Below, piece after piece: positions 42,235 to 50,701 of a stretch of DNA of 64,000 nt (the stretch's first letter is position 1; every line of letters begins with the position of its first letter). The stretch is taken from the NCBI RefSeq assembly GCF_000633395.1, contig NZ_AYMU01000011.1, positions 310,001 to 374,000 on the forward strand. The letters are read 5' to 3'. The notes below the pieces were generated by a model. It worked only from the letters and a program-made list of their open reading frames with translations. It ran no database searches and was not told where the DNA came from. Source of the stretch: Pseudomonas sp. PH1b. Lineage in GTDB: Bacteria > Pseudomonadota > Gammaproteobacteria > Pseudomonadales > Pseudomonadaceae. The translations under genes and the position numbers were made by a program.

Positions 42235-42641
42235 GCTGGCGCTTCGATCACCTGGCATTCAACAGCCCCCAGGGCGCGGGGCTGCAGCAAGCCTTCGCCG
42301 ATCTGCTCGGCCTGCAGTCGGGAAGGCGCCCGCCCTTTCCCTTTCCCGGGCACTGGCTCTACCAGGACCAGCAGGCGCTGGTGCACGTCATCGAGCAGGC
42401 CAATAGCCCCGCGCCGCAGTTGAGCCACATTGCCTTCAGCACCGATGAACCGGCCGAGACCGTGTTGCAGCGGGTGCGCACCAGCGGCTTGCCCTATCAG
42501 GTGGCGCGGGTGCCGGAGGAGGGGATCTGGCAGCTGTTCGTGCAGTTGCCCGGTGGCCTGGTATTGGAGCTGGACACTCCGGCCAAGGGGGAGTTGAGCA
42601 CCAGTCACGACTACCTTGAAAAGGGCGGTGCACCGTCCTGA
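42231..42641 (+). CDS. VOC-family (glyoxalase/dioxygenase-like) protein
   Basis: The 136-residue protein MSWRFDHLAFNSPQGAGLQQ has two beta-alpha-beta-beta-beta modules of the vicinal-oxygen-chelate fold. Potential metal ligands are His7 (FDHLAF), His in LSHIAFSTD and Glu in LVLELDTP. It overlaps the SDR gene by four bases and is certainly co-translated. The substrate is unknown; small VOC proteins include dioxygenases, isomerases and antibiotic-binding proteins. Confidence 0.8.
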   Translation: MSWRFDHLAFNSPQGAGLQQAFADLLGLQSGRRPPFPFPGHWLYQDQQALVHVIEQANSPAPQLSHIAFSTDEPAETVLQRVRTSGLPYQVARVPEEGIWQLFVQLPGGLVLELDTPAKGELSTSHDYLEKGGAPS

Positions 42642-42653
42642 GCGGCCAATCAA

Positions 42654-42688
42654 AAAGCCCGGTCGAGCCAGGACTCGAACGGGCTTTG
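42654..42688. terminator. Terminator between convergent genes
   Basis: The stem AAAGCCCG / CGGGCTTT with inner pairing (GTCGAG against CTCGAA) and an A run on the left stops the MFS gene (minus). It also serves the VOC gene (plus). Confidence 0.8.
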
Positions 42689-42702
42689 CAGGGGAGGCGG
42701 GC

Positions 42703-44013
42703 TCAGCGCTGCAAGGTGCGAGTCATGCGTAGGGCCAGCAGGCTGCCGGCGACAATCACCCCGGCCAGCAGGTACAGCGCAGCATCGGTGGAGCCGGTGC
42801 TGTCCTTGACCCAGCCGACGAGGTAGGGGCTGAGGAACCCGGCCATCTGCCCCATGGAGTTGATCAGCGCCAGGCCACCGGCGGCCGCGCCGGCACTGAG
42901 CAGGGCGGTGGGCACCGGCCAGAACATCGGCAGGCCGGTGAGGGCGCCCATGGTGGCGAGGGTCAAGCCAAGGATGGCGAGGGTCGGGTTGGCGGCGAAG
43001 TTCACCGCGATCAGCAGGCCCACGGCGCCCATCAGCATCGGCACCACCAGGTGCCAGCGGCGCTCCTTGCGCAGGTCTGCGGAGCGGCCCACCAGCAGCA
43101 TGAACACCGCGGCCAGCAGGTAAGGGATGGCACTGAGCCAACCGATCACCAGGTTGTCGCTGAAGCCCAGGTTCTTGATGATCGACGGCAACCAGAAGTT
43201 GATCGCGTAGACCCCGCTCTGGATGCAGAAGTAGATCAGGCCGAAGGCCCAGATCGCCGGGTTCTTGAACACCGCGACCAGGGAATCACTGGCGGTCCTG
43301 GGCTGGTTGGCCAGGTCCGCCGCCTGGTCGGCTTCCAGCACCGCACGTTCAGCGGGCGTCAGCCACTTGGCGTGGGCGAAGCTGTCGCTGAGCAGGAAGA
43401 ACGCCAGGGCGCCGAGGATCACCGTGGGAATGCCCTGCAGCAGGAACATCCACTGCCAACCGGCGAGGCCGCCTTGCCCGGCGGCGAAGTGGTTGAGGAT
43501 CCAGCCCGAGAAGGGGCTGCCCAGCAGACCGGAAACCGGGATCGCCGACATGAACAGGGCCATGATCCGCCCGCGGCGGAAGGTCGGGAACCACTGCGAG
43601 AGGTAGAGCACCACACCGGGGAAGAAGCCGGCTTCGGCGGCCCCGGTAAACAGGCGCAAGGTATAGAACCCGGTGGGCGTGGTGACGAACAGCAGGCAGG
43701 TGGACAGGGTGCCCCAGGTGATCATCATCAGCGCGATCCAGCGCCGGGGGCCGAACTTGCTCAGTGCCAGGTTGCTCGGCACGCCGCACAGCACGTAGCC
43801 GATGAAGAAGATCCCGGCGCCCAGGCCGTAGACCGTTTCGCTGAATTTCAAGGCGTCGAGCATCTGCAGCTTGGCGAAGCCGACGTTGACCCGGTCAAGG
43901 TAGTTGAACAGGTAGCAGACGAAGATGAAGGGGATCAGGCGCAGGGTGATGCGCTTGTAGACGGCGTTCTTGTCGTCAGCCTGGGCCAGTGGGGCAGCGG
44001 CGCTCTGTGACAT
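42703..44013 (-). CDS. MFS transporter of the anion:cation symporter (phthalate permease) family
   Basis: The 436-residue protein has twelve membrane segments and the ACS/phthalate family signatures: LIPFIFVCYLFNYLDRVNVGFAK, the loop ALSKFGPRRWIALMM, and AEAGFFPGVVLYLSQWFP. This family imports organic acids such as glucarate, galactarate, glycerate or tartrate. It is divergent from a CdaR-type regulator, and the glycerate kinase gene lies behind that regulator. A sugar-acid or glycerate substrate is therefore inferred. Confidence 0.85.
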   Translation of the reverse strand: MSQSAAAPLAQADDKNAVYKRITLRLIPFIFVCYLFNYLDRVNVGFAKLQMLDALKFSETVYGLGAGIFFIGYVLCGVPSNLALSKFGPRRWIALMMITWGTLSTCLLFVTTPTGFYTLRLFTGAAEAGFFPGVVLYLSQWFPTFRRGRIMALFMSAIPVSGLLGSPFSGWILNHFAAGQGGLAGWQWMFLLQGIPTVILGALAFFLLSDSFAHAKWLTPAERAVLEADQAADLANQPRTASDSLVAVFKNPAIWAFGLIYFCIQSGVYAINFWLPSIIKNLGFSDNLVIGWLSAIPYLLAAVFMLLVGRSADLRKERRWHLVVPMLMGAVGLLIAVNFAANPTLAILGLTLATMGALTGLPMFWPVPTALLSAGAAAGGLALINSMGQMAGFLSPYLVGWVKDSTGSTDAALYLLAGVIVAGSLLALRMTRTLQR

Positions 44014-44192
44014 GGTGTGTCTCTCTTTATTATGATTTTTCGCGGTGCAAGGGTAACTTGACCGCCCTGAGAGTCTCGGTCACCGGGGCGCCGCTGTCTT
44101 TGTGCCGGCGCACAGCGATTGGCCACCGACCCTGTGCCACTGAACAACGCCGCATAACCTGCGGGCCGTCCCAGCTGTGAAGGATCTTCCCC

Positions 44193-45317
44193 ATGTTCGA
44201 ACTGGATCATGACCTGGCTCAGGACATCGTCGACCGCACGATGGCCATCCTGCCCTATAACGTCAACGTCATGGACAACCAGGGCCTGATCCTGGGCAGC
44301 GGCGAGCCGGAGCGGATCAACACCCGGCACGAAGGCGCGCAGCTGGTGCTGGCCAACGGCCGGGTGGTGGAGATCGACGAACCCACCGCACGCCAGCTCA
44401 AGGGCGTGCAACCGGGCATCAACCTGCCGTTGCTGCATGACCAGCGGCTGATTGGCGTGCTCGGCATCACTGGCGACCCGGCCCTGCTGCGCACCTACGC
44501 CGAGCTGGTGCGCATGACCGCCGAAATGCTGGTGGGCCAGCGCCACCAGCAGGCCGAGCAGCAGTGGCGCAGGCAGCGCTGCGATGACCTGCTGGCGCTG
44601 CTCTTGAGCGACAGCGGCGACTCCCCGCGACTGGTGGACGAAGCCCGGCAGATGGGCCTCAAGCCGCAGCTGGCGCGAACCCCCTACCTGTTCGAACTGG
44701 CCGCGGAGCAGGCCCCGGGGCAGAGCGTCGATGGCTTGAGTGCCTGGCTGCTGTCGCGCTACCCCGACAGCTGGTGCGTCAGCTCATCGAAGACCTCGTT
44801 GCTCTGGTGCCGCCCGGCGAACCTCAACCTGGACAATCCACGCCTGCTGGAAAAGCTCGATGGCCAGGGCTGGACCATCCAGCGGGTGGCCGTGGGCGGA
44901 CAGGCCGACGGACTGTCGGGGCTGCGCCGCTGCTACCGGCGGGTCAGCGACCTGCTGGCCTACGGGCGTGACATCCTGCCGGATTCGCGGCTGCTGACCC
45001 TCAATCGCTACCGCCTGCCGGTGATGCTCTGGCGCCACCGCAACGACGATGCCCTGGACGAGTTGCTGACGCCCTTGCGCAAGGTCCTGGCCAAGGACAA
45101 CAACGGCCAGTTGCTGGCGACCCTGCGCTGCTGGTGCGACCACGACGGCCAGAGCCAGGCCTGCGCCGACGCCCTGGGCATCCACCGCAACAGCCTGCGC
45201 TATCGCATGGAGCGCATCGCCGAGCTCAGCGGTGTCGACCCCTTGCGTCTGGACGGCATGCTGGCGCTCTACCTGGGGGTGCAACTGCTGCCCCACAACG
45301 CCGCAGGTCCTGCCTAG
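44193..45317 (+). CDS. cdaR: CdaR-type sugar-diacid regulator
   Basis: The 374-residue protein has the CdaR order: an N-terminal diacid-recognition domain (LDHDLAQDIVDRTMAILPYNVNVMD... seen as two strands), a central GGDEF-like degenerate domain, and the C-terminal helix-turn-helix (CDHDGQSQACADALGIHRNS, LRYRMERIAELSGVDP). In E. coli, CdaR activates galactarate, glucarate and glycerate genes. Here it lies between an organic-acid MFS transporter and a glycerate kinase, which matches that role. Confidence 0.85.
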   Translation: MFELDHDLAQDIVDRTMAILPYNVNVMDNQGLILGSGEPERINTRHEGAQLVLANGRVVEIDEPTARQLKGVQPGINLPLLHDQRLIGVLGITGDPALLRTYAELVRMTAEMLVGQRHQQAEQQWRRQRCDDLLALLLSDSGDSPRLVDEARQMGLKPQLARTPYLFELAAEQAPGQSVDGLSAWLLSRYPDSWCVSSSKTSLLWCRPANLNLDNPRLLEKLDGQGWTIQRVAVGGQADGLSGLRRCYRRVSDLLAYGRDILPDSRLLTLNRYRLPVMLWRHRNDDALDELLTPLRKVLAKDNNGQLLATLRCWCDHDGQSQACADALGIHRNSLRYRMERIAELSGVDPLRLDGMLALYLGVQLLPHNAAGPA

Positions 45318-45437
45318 CCATCAGCGGGACGCAGTTGTAGCAATGAACAATAAAGTGCCTGCACTCTTGTGCAGCGGACCGGCGTCAGCGGGGCCGTCAA
45401 GTGGCAGCATGGCGGCACAAGAACCGGAGATAGCCCC

Positions 45438-46580
45438 ATGAAGATCATCATCGCCCCCGACTCGTTCAAGGACAGCCTGAGTGCCGAAGGCGTGGCCCGG
45501 GCCATTGCCCTGGGGCTGGCCGATGCCTGGCCCGATGCCCAGGTGCAGCTATGCCCGATGGCCGATGGCGGGGAAGGGACGGTGGAGTCGATTCTCGCCG
45601 CCTGTGCAGGGCAACTGCGCAGCACCCGGGTCCAGGGGCCTTTGGGGGCTGCGGTGGAGGCCCGCTGGGGCTGGTTACCCCACAGTCACACGGCAATCAT
45701 CGAGATGGCCGAAGCCAGTGGCCTGCAATTGCTCGCACCAGGCCAGCGCGATGCCTGTACCAGCAGCACCTTCGGCACTGGCGAGCTGATCCAGGCTGCA
45801 CTGGAGGAAGGTGCCCAGCGGATCATCCTGGCCATTGGCGGCAGCGCCACCAATGACGGTGGCGCCGGCGCCCTGCAGGCGCTGGGGCTGAAACTGCTCG
45901 ACCAGCAAGGTCGAGTGCTGCCCCGGGGCGGGCTGGCCCTGGCCGATCTGGCCAGCATCGAACTGAATGCCCTGGACCCGCGCCTGGCCCAGGTGCGCTT
46001 TGAAATCGCCGCCGACGTCAACAACCCCCTGTGTGGCGAACACGGCGCCTCGGCGATCTTCGGCCCGCAGAAGGGCGCCTCGCCACACCAGGTGCAGCAA
46101 CTGGACCAGGCCCTGGGGCATTTTGCCGATCTCTGTGCCCAGGTGCTGCCCAGGGATGTGCGTGACGAGCCGGGTAGTGGCGCCGCCGGCGGCCTGGGGT
46201 TTGCCGCCAAGGCCTTCCTCGGCGCGCAGTTTCGCCCCGGGGTGGAAGTCGTGGCTGAGCTGGTGGGGCTGGAGCAGGCGGTACGCGATGCCGACCTGGT
46301 GATCACCGGCGAAGGGCGCTTCGACGCCCAGACCCTGCGGGGCAAGACGCCCTTTGGCGTGGCGCGCATTGCTCGCGAGCATGGCGTGCCGGTAATCGTC
46401 ATCGCCGGTACCCTGGGCGAGGGTTACCAGCAGATGTATGCCCACGGCGTGGACGCGGCCTTTGCTTTGACGTCCGGGCCCATGAGCCTGGAACAGGCCT
46501 GCCGCGAAGCCCCGCGCCTGTTGCGCGAGCGGGCGGCGGACATTGCCCGGGTCTGGCGCCTGGCCAGCCGCCCCGCATAA
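45438..46580 (+). CDS. Glycerate kinase
   Basis: The 380-residue protein starts MKIIIAPDSFKDSLSAEGVA and has the GlxK/GarK kinase landmarks: MADGGEGTVESILAA, the FGTGELIQAALEEG helix, IGGSATNDGGAGALQALG, and GSGAAGGLGFAAKAFLGA. The C-terminal ITGEGRFDAQTLRGKTPFGVA closes the active site. It phosphorylates glycerate to 2- or 3-phosphoglycerate, feeding it into glycolysis. It follows cdaR by 120 bp. A REP array starts 8 bp after the stop. Confidence 0.9.
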   Translation: MKIIIAPDSFKDSLSAEGVARAIALGLADAWPDAQVQLCPMADGGEGTVESILAACAGQLRSTRVQGPLGAAVEARWGWLPHSHTAIIEMAEASGLQLLAPGQRDACTSSTFGTGELIQAALEEGAQRIILAIGGSATNDGGAGALQALGLKLLDQQGRVLPRGGLALADLASIELNALDPRLAQVRFEIAADVNNPLCGEHGASAIFGPQKGASPHQVQQLDQALGHFADLCAQVLPRDVRDEPGSGAAGGLGFAAKAFLGAQFRPGVEVVAELVGLEQAVRDADLVITGEGRFDAQTLRGKTPFGVARIAREHGVPVIVIAGTLGEGYQQMYAHGVDAAFALTSGPMSLEQACREAPRLLRERAADIARVWRLASRPA

Positions 46581-46587
46581 TCGCCCT

Positions 46588-47098
46588 GTAGGAGCTGGCT
46601 TGCCAGCGAAGGGGCCCTCAAGCCTTGCCGCGCCCATAAGACCGCCTTCGCCGGCAAGCCGGCTCCTACGAAAAACCTCGCGCAATGCCCCTTGGTGTAG
46701 GAGCTGGCTTGCCAGCGAAGAGGCCCTCAAGCCTTGCCGGGCCCATAAGACCGCCTTCGCCGGCAAGCCGGCTCCTACGAAAAACCTCGCGCATTACCCC
46801 TTTGTGTAGGAGCTGGCTTGCCAGCGAAGGGGCCCCCAAGCCTTGCGACGCCCATAAGACCGCCTTCGCCGGCAAGCCGGCTCCTACGAAAAAACCGCGT
46901 AATGCCCCTTGGTGTAGGAGCTGGCTTGCCAGCGAAGGGGCCCCCAAGCCTTGCCGTGTCCATAAGACCGCCTTCGCCGGCAAGCCGGCTCCTACGAAAA
47001 ACCTCGCGCAATACCTCTTTGTGTAGGAGCTGGCTTGCCAGCGAAGAGGCCCCCAAGCCTTGCAACGCCCATAAGGCCGCCTTCGCCGGCAAGCTGCC
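46588..47098. repeat. Tandem REP/BIME array, five units
   Basis: Five near-identical units begin at 46588, 46697, 46806, 46914 and 47023, a period of 108-109 bp. Each has a left arm GTAGGAGCTGGCTTGCCAGC (plus GAAG), a spacer with variable bases, and a right inverted arm ending in GCCGGCTCCTAC. The last unit is cut after the CGCCGGCAAG of its right arm. This is the classic Pseudomonas REP pair repeated as an array between two convergent genes. There are no separate unique spacers, so it is not a CRISPR. Minus and plus frames read through it, but it is not coding. Confidence 0.95.
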
Positions 47099-47100
47099 GC

Positions 47101-47901
47101 TCAGTAAACCCCGCCCTCGCTGGTGGGGGTATCCAGGCCCTTGTACTGTCCGGCCAGGCTTTGCAGGCCCTTCATCAGCACCGTGGTGTCCACACCCACT
47201 GCGACGAAATTCGCCCCCAGTTCGATGCAGCGCCGCGCCAGGCGCTGATCGGCGCTGAGAATGCCCGCCGCCTTGCCGGCCTGGCGAATCCGTACGATGG
47301 CGTCCTCGATGGCGGCGATCACCTGCGGATGCCCGGGGTTGCCGCGGTGGCCCATGGCCGCCGACAGGTCCGCGGGGCCGATGAACACACCGTCGACACC
47401 GTCCACCGTGAGAATCTCGTCGAGGTTGCACAGCCCTTCGAGGTTCTCGATCTGCACCAGCAGGCACATCTGCGCATCGGCCTGATCCAGGTAGTCGCCA
47501 ATGCTGTTCCAGCGCGAGGCCCGGGCCAGGGCGCTGCCCACTCCGCGTACGCCCAGCGGCGGATAGTGCATGGCGCGGACCAGTTGGCGTGCCTGTTCGG
47601 CGCTTTCCACCATGGGCACCAGCAGGGTCTGGGCGCCGATATCCAGCAGTTGCTTGATCAGCGCGGTGTCGCCAATGGGCGGGCGAATGATCCCTTGGGC
47701 AGCGTAGGGCGCGATGGCCTGGAGCTGGGCCAGAAGGCTGCGCAGGTCGTTGGGGGCGTGCTCGCCGTCCAGCAGCAGCCAGTCGAAACCGGCGTTGGCC
47801 GCCAGCTCGGCGCAGTAGGCATCCGCCAGGCCGAGCCACAGGCCGATCTGCGGTTCGGCCTGTTGCAGGCGTTGCTTGAACAGGTTCAGTGGCATCTCCA
47901 T
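47101..47901 (-). CDS. hpaI: 4-Hydroxy-2-oxoheptanedioate aldolase
   Basis: The 266-residue class II aldolase splits 4-hydroxy-2-oxoheptane-1,7-dioate into pyruvate and succinic semialdehyde, the last step of the homoprotocatechuate route. It has IGLWLGLADAYCAELAANAGFDWLLLDGEHAP, the metal ligands in VQIENLEGLCNLDEI and VFIGPADLSAAMGHRGN, and a C-terminal GANFVAVGVDTTVL. It is the last gene of the operon and ends three bases before the REP array. GAGGAG precedes its ATG. Confidence 0.92.
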   Translation of the reverse strand: MEMPLNLFKQRLQQAEPQIGLWLGLADAYCAELAANAGFDWLLLDGEHAPNDLRSLLAQLQAIAPYAAQGIIRPPIGDTALIKQLLDIGAQTLLVPMVESAEQARQLVRAMHYPPLGVRGVGSALARASRWNSIGDYLDQADAQMCLLVQIENLEGLCNLDEILTVDGVDGVFIGPADLSAAMGHRGNPGHPQVIAAIEDAIVRIRQAGKAAGILSADQRLARRCIELGANFVAVGVDTTVLMKGLQSLAGQYKGLDTPTSEGGVY

Positions 47902-47911
47902 GCTGCTCTCC

Positions 47912-48715
47912 TCAGATAAAACGGCAGGCGATGCTGCCCAACTGGTCGTAGTCCACGTGGAAGACGTCGCCCGGACGGGCCGCCACCGGGCGGGTAAAGG
48001 AGCCGCCGAGAATGATCTGCCCGGCCTCCAGGCCGACGTCGTAGGCCGCCAGCTTGTTGGCCAGCCAGGCCACGCCCTTGGCCGGGTGGTTGAGCACAGC
48101 GGCGGAGACCCCGGACTCTTCGATCACCCCATTGCGGTAGAGCACCGCCGGCACCTTGCGCAGGTCCAGGTCCCCCGGGCGCACCGCGCGGCCGCCCATG
48201 ACCACGCCGGCGTTGGCGGCGTTGTCGGAAATGGTGTCGAAGACCTTGCGGGTGACCTGGGTTTGCGGGTCCAGCTGCTGGATTCGTGCGTCGATGATCT
48301 CCAGCGCCGGGATCACCCAATCGGTGGCGTCCAGCACATCGAACAAGGTGCAGTTCGGGCCTTTCAAGGGTTTGCCGAGGATGAACGCCAGCTCCACCTC
48401 GACCCTGGGCACGATGAAGCGTTGGAACGGAATATCACTGCCTTCATCGAACAGCATGTCGTCCAGCAGGGCGCCGAAATCCGGTTCGGTGATGTTCGAC
48501 GACACCTGCATCGCCCGGGAGGTCAGGCCGATCTTGTGGCCCACCAGCTTGCGCCCGTCGCGGATCTTCTGTTCCACCCAGCAGCGCTGGATGGCATAGG
48601 CGTCTTCGACGGTGATGCCGGGGTGTTCCAGGGACAGTTGGCCGATCTGTTCGCGGCTGCGTTCGGCGGCGTCGAGGCGCGCCGCGGCCTGTTGGATATC
48701 CGAGGGGCTGAGCAT
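47912..48715 (-). CDS. hpaH: 2-Oxo-hept-4-ene-1,7-dioate hydratase
   Basis: The 267-residue enzyme hydrates 2-oxohept-4-ene-1,7-dioate. It belongs to the FAH/hydratase superfamily: VGHKIGLTSRAMQ, the metal ligands in FIVPRVEVELAFILGKPL, VIPALEIIDARI, and GGSFTRPVAARPGD. The ATG at 48715 starts MLSPSDIQQAAARL. It is close behind hpaX (2 bp) and 10 bp before hpaI, which confirms the operon. Upstream in-frame codons read through hpaX antisense space and are not used. Confidence 0.92.
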   Translation of the reverse strand: MLSPSDIQQAAARLDAAERSREQIGQLSLEHPGITVEDAYAIQRCWVEQKIRDGRKLVGHKIGLTSRAMQVSSNITEPDFGALLDDMLFDEGSDIPFQRFIVPRVEVELAFILGKPLKGPNCTLFDVLDATDWVIPALEIIDARIQQLDPQTQVTRKVFDTISDNAANAGVVMGGRAVRPGDLDLRKVPAVLYRNGVIEESGVSAAVLNHPAKGVAWLANKLAAYDVGLEAGQIILGGSFTRPVAARPGDVFHVDYDQLGSIACRFI

Positions 48716-48717
48716 GG

Positions 48718-50025
48718 TTATTTCTCTCGTGGGTTGACGATATGGGCCGGTACCCGCAGCACCAGCCAGGCGCCGAGGGCGATCAGCAGGGCCAGGGCAT
48801 AGAGGGCGAGGCTGGCGCTCTGGGTGGCGTCGCGCACCACGCCGATCAGGTACGGCGCAAGGAAGGCGGCGACGCTGCCGAAGGAACTGATCAGGGCAAT
48901 GCCCGCGGCCTGGGTGTTGCTGGCCAGGAACGCCGGTGGCAGTTGCCAGAACATCGGCAGTGCGGCGCTGGCGCCCATGCCCGCGATCAGCAGACCGAAC
49001 ATCACCAGCCAGGGGTTCTCCGGGGCCAGTCCGGTGAGGATCAGGCCCAGGCTGGACATCAGCAGCGGCACCCCCAGGTGCCAGCGGCGCTCGCGCAGGC
49101 GGTCCGAGGAGCGGCCGACGCCGAGCATGAACAGGCAGCCGGCCAGGTAGGGCAGGGCGCTGAGCATGCCGACATTGCTGTCCCGGGCGATGCCGGCGTG
49201 GTGGATCAGGGTCGGCATCCAGAAAGCGATGGTGTTGACCGCCAGCATCACCGCGAAGTAGATGCACACCAGCAGCCAGACGTGGCGGTCCTTGAGGATG
49301 TCGCTGAAGCGGGTGATCGACTTGCGCTGTTCTTCCTGTTGCAGCGCCTGCAACAGCCGGGTTTTCTGCGCGGCGCTCAGCCAGTCCACCTGCTCGATGC
49401 TTTCCGGCAGGGCCTTGAGCACCACCAGCCCCAGCACCACCACGGGCAAGCCTTCGATGAGGAACATCCATTGCCAGCCGCGCAGGCCGCCGAAGTCGTG
49501 GAAGCTTTCCAGGATCCACCCCGACAAGGGCCCGCCGATGACTCCGGCCATGGGCACGGCGATGGCGAACAGGGCCGTGACCTGGCCACGCCGGCTGGCC
49601 GGGAACCAGCGGTTGAGCAGCACCAGGATGCCGGGGAAGAAACCGGCCTCGGCGACCCCGAGGAGAAAGCGCAGGACATAGAAGCCCCAGGCGCTGTCCA
49701 CCAGCATCAACGCGCTGGACAGCAAGCCCCAGACCAGCATCAGGAAGGCGATCCAGCGCCGCGGCCCGACCCGGTCCAGGGCCAGGTTGCTGGGCACCCC
49801 GAACAGCGCATAGGCAACGAAGAACAGGCCGGCGCCGAGGCCGTAGACGCTGTCGCTGAAGCCCAGGTCCTGGGTCATCTGCAATTTGGCGAAGCCGATG
49901 TTGATCCGGTCCAGGTGGGCGAAAATGTAGCAGACGAACAACAACGGCATCAGCCGCCAGGTGATCTTGCGATAGCAGTCGTTGACCTCGGCGCGCGAGG
50001 TCTCGGCGGTGGTGGCATAGGGCAT
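48718..50025 (-). CDS. hpaX: 4-Hydroxyphenylacetate permease-type MFS transporter
   Basis: The 435-residue protein has twelve membrane segments and the ACS-family marks LMPLLFVCYIFAHLDRINIGFAKLQ (seen as two parts), LDRVGPRRWIAFLML and AEAGFFPGILVLLNRWFPASRRG. Its place inside the hpa operon, between hpaF and hpaH, identifies it as HpaX, the 4-hydroxyphenylacetate importer. It is similar in type to the MFS gene at 42703, but the two regulate with different clusters. Confidence 0.85.
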   Translation of the reverse strand: MPYATTAETSRAEVNDCYRKITWRLMPLLFVCYIFAHLDRINIGFAKLQMTQDLGFSDSVYGLGAGLFFVAYALFGVPSNLALDRVGPRRWIAFLMLVWGLLSSALMLVDSAWGFYVLRFLLGVAEAGFFPGILVLLNRWFPASRRGQVTALFAIAVPMAGVIGGPLSGWILESFHDFGGLRGWQWMFLIEGLPVVVLGLVVLKALPESIEQVDWLSAAQKTRLLQALQQEEQRKSITRFSDILKDRHVWLLVCIYFAVMLAVNTIAFWMPTLIHHAGIARDSNVGMLSALPYLAGCLFMLGVGRSSDRLRERRWHLGVPLLMSSLGLILTGLAPENPWLVMFGLLIAGMGASAALPMFWQLPPAFLASNTQAAGIALISSFGSVAAFLAPYLIGVVRDATQSASLALYALALLIALGAWLVLRVPAHIVNPREK

Positions 50026-50049
50026 GACAAGGGTCTCGTTATTGTTCTT

Positions 50050-50131
50050 GTAGGCGCCGGCTTGCCGGCGAAGGCGGGGCCAGGGCGGGTACAGGGCTTG
50101 CGGGCCTCTTCGCTGGCAAGCCAGCTCCTAC
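50050..50131. repeat. Single REP pair between hpaF and hpaX
   Basis: One inverted REP pair (GTAGGCGCCGGCTTGCCGGC ... GCTGGCAAGCCAGCTCCTAC) has the same arms as the array at 46588, in a divergent form. Inside an operon it may stabilise the upstream hpaG-F mRNA. Confidence 0.85.
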
Positions 50132-50177
50132 GGAGGTGCCGGAAGCCGGCTGGCCGGCGCAAGGGCCGGCACAATGC

Positions 50178-50567
50178 TCAGGCCTGTCCGCGCAGGAACT
50201 CGTGCACGTTGTTGTGCTTGAAGTTCAGCTCGGCATCCAGCTCGCTCATCTCGAACGACAGGGCCAGCAACCGCTGCGCCTGCAGCTCGGCAAAATGCGC
50301 CTTGATGATCTCGAACAGCCCCTCGGCCACCTGCCGGCGGGTCGCCAGGTCGCGCCCGGCGCCGACCTGCAGGCGCATATGGACAAAGGCGTAGTCGTGC
50401 TTGCCGTCGGCCATGCGCCAGGTGTCCAGGCGCACCCCGCGGCTGCGGATTCCGCCCAGGGGGAACACGCCACTGGCCCCCAGGTAGTCATGAACCTTGA
50501 TGAACAGCCCGGGCAGATCGGCGGCCTGTTCGATGTTGTCGGTGTACTCAGCGATGAAATGCGGCAC
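50178..50567 (-). CDS. hpaF: 5-Carboxymethyl-2-hydroxymuconate isomerase
   Basis: The 129-residue enzyme starts at GTG 50567, giving (M)PHFIAEYTDNIEQAADLPGL; the catalytic N-terminal Pro of the tautomerase fold thus follows the initiator. GIRSRGVRLDTWRMADGKHDYAFVHM (seen as two strands) and LALSFEMSELDAELNFKHNN match HpaF/HpcD along the full length. Upstream in-frame codons to 50615 would hide the catalytic Pro and are rejected. It catalyses the keto-enol step after semialdehyde oxidation. Confidence 0.92.
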   Translation of the reverse strand: MPHFIAEYTDNIEQAADLPGLFIKVHDYLGASGVFPLGGIRSRGVRLDTWRMADGKHDYAFVHMRLQVGAGRDLATRRQVAEGLFEIIKAHFAELQAQRLLALSFEMSELDAELNFKHNNVHEFLRGQA

Positions 50568-50701
50568 GGGAGCCTCCTTCGCAGGCAGCGGCAAGGGGCA
50601 AGCCACACGCGGCAAGAGGGATCTCCTGCGGCTTGTGGCTTGCAGTTCAACGCAGCCTCTGTGTGGTCTTGCAGCTTGTAGCTGAACGCTCGCAGCTGCT
50701 C

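Noticed and set aside
46588..47098. CRISPR array or coding sequence in the 109-bp repeats
   Set aside because: The whole unit repeats, without unique spacers, and each unit is an inverted REP pair. Frames through it only exist because the period and composition avoid stops.
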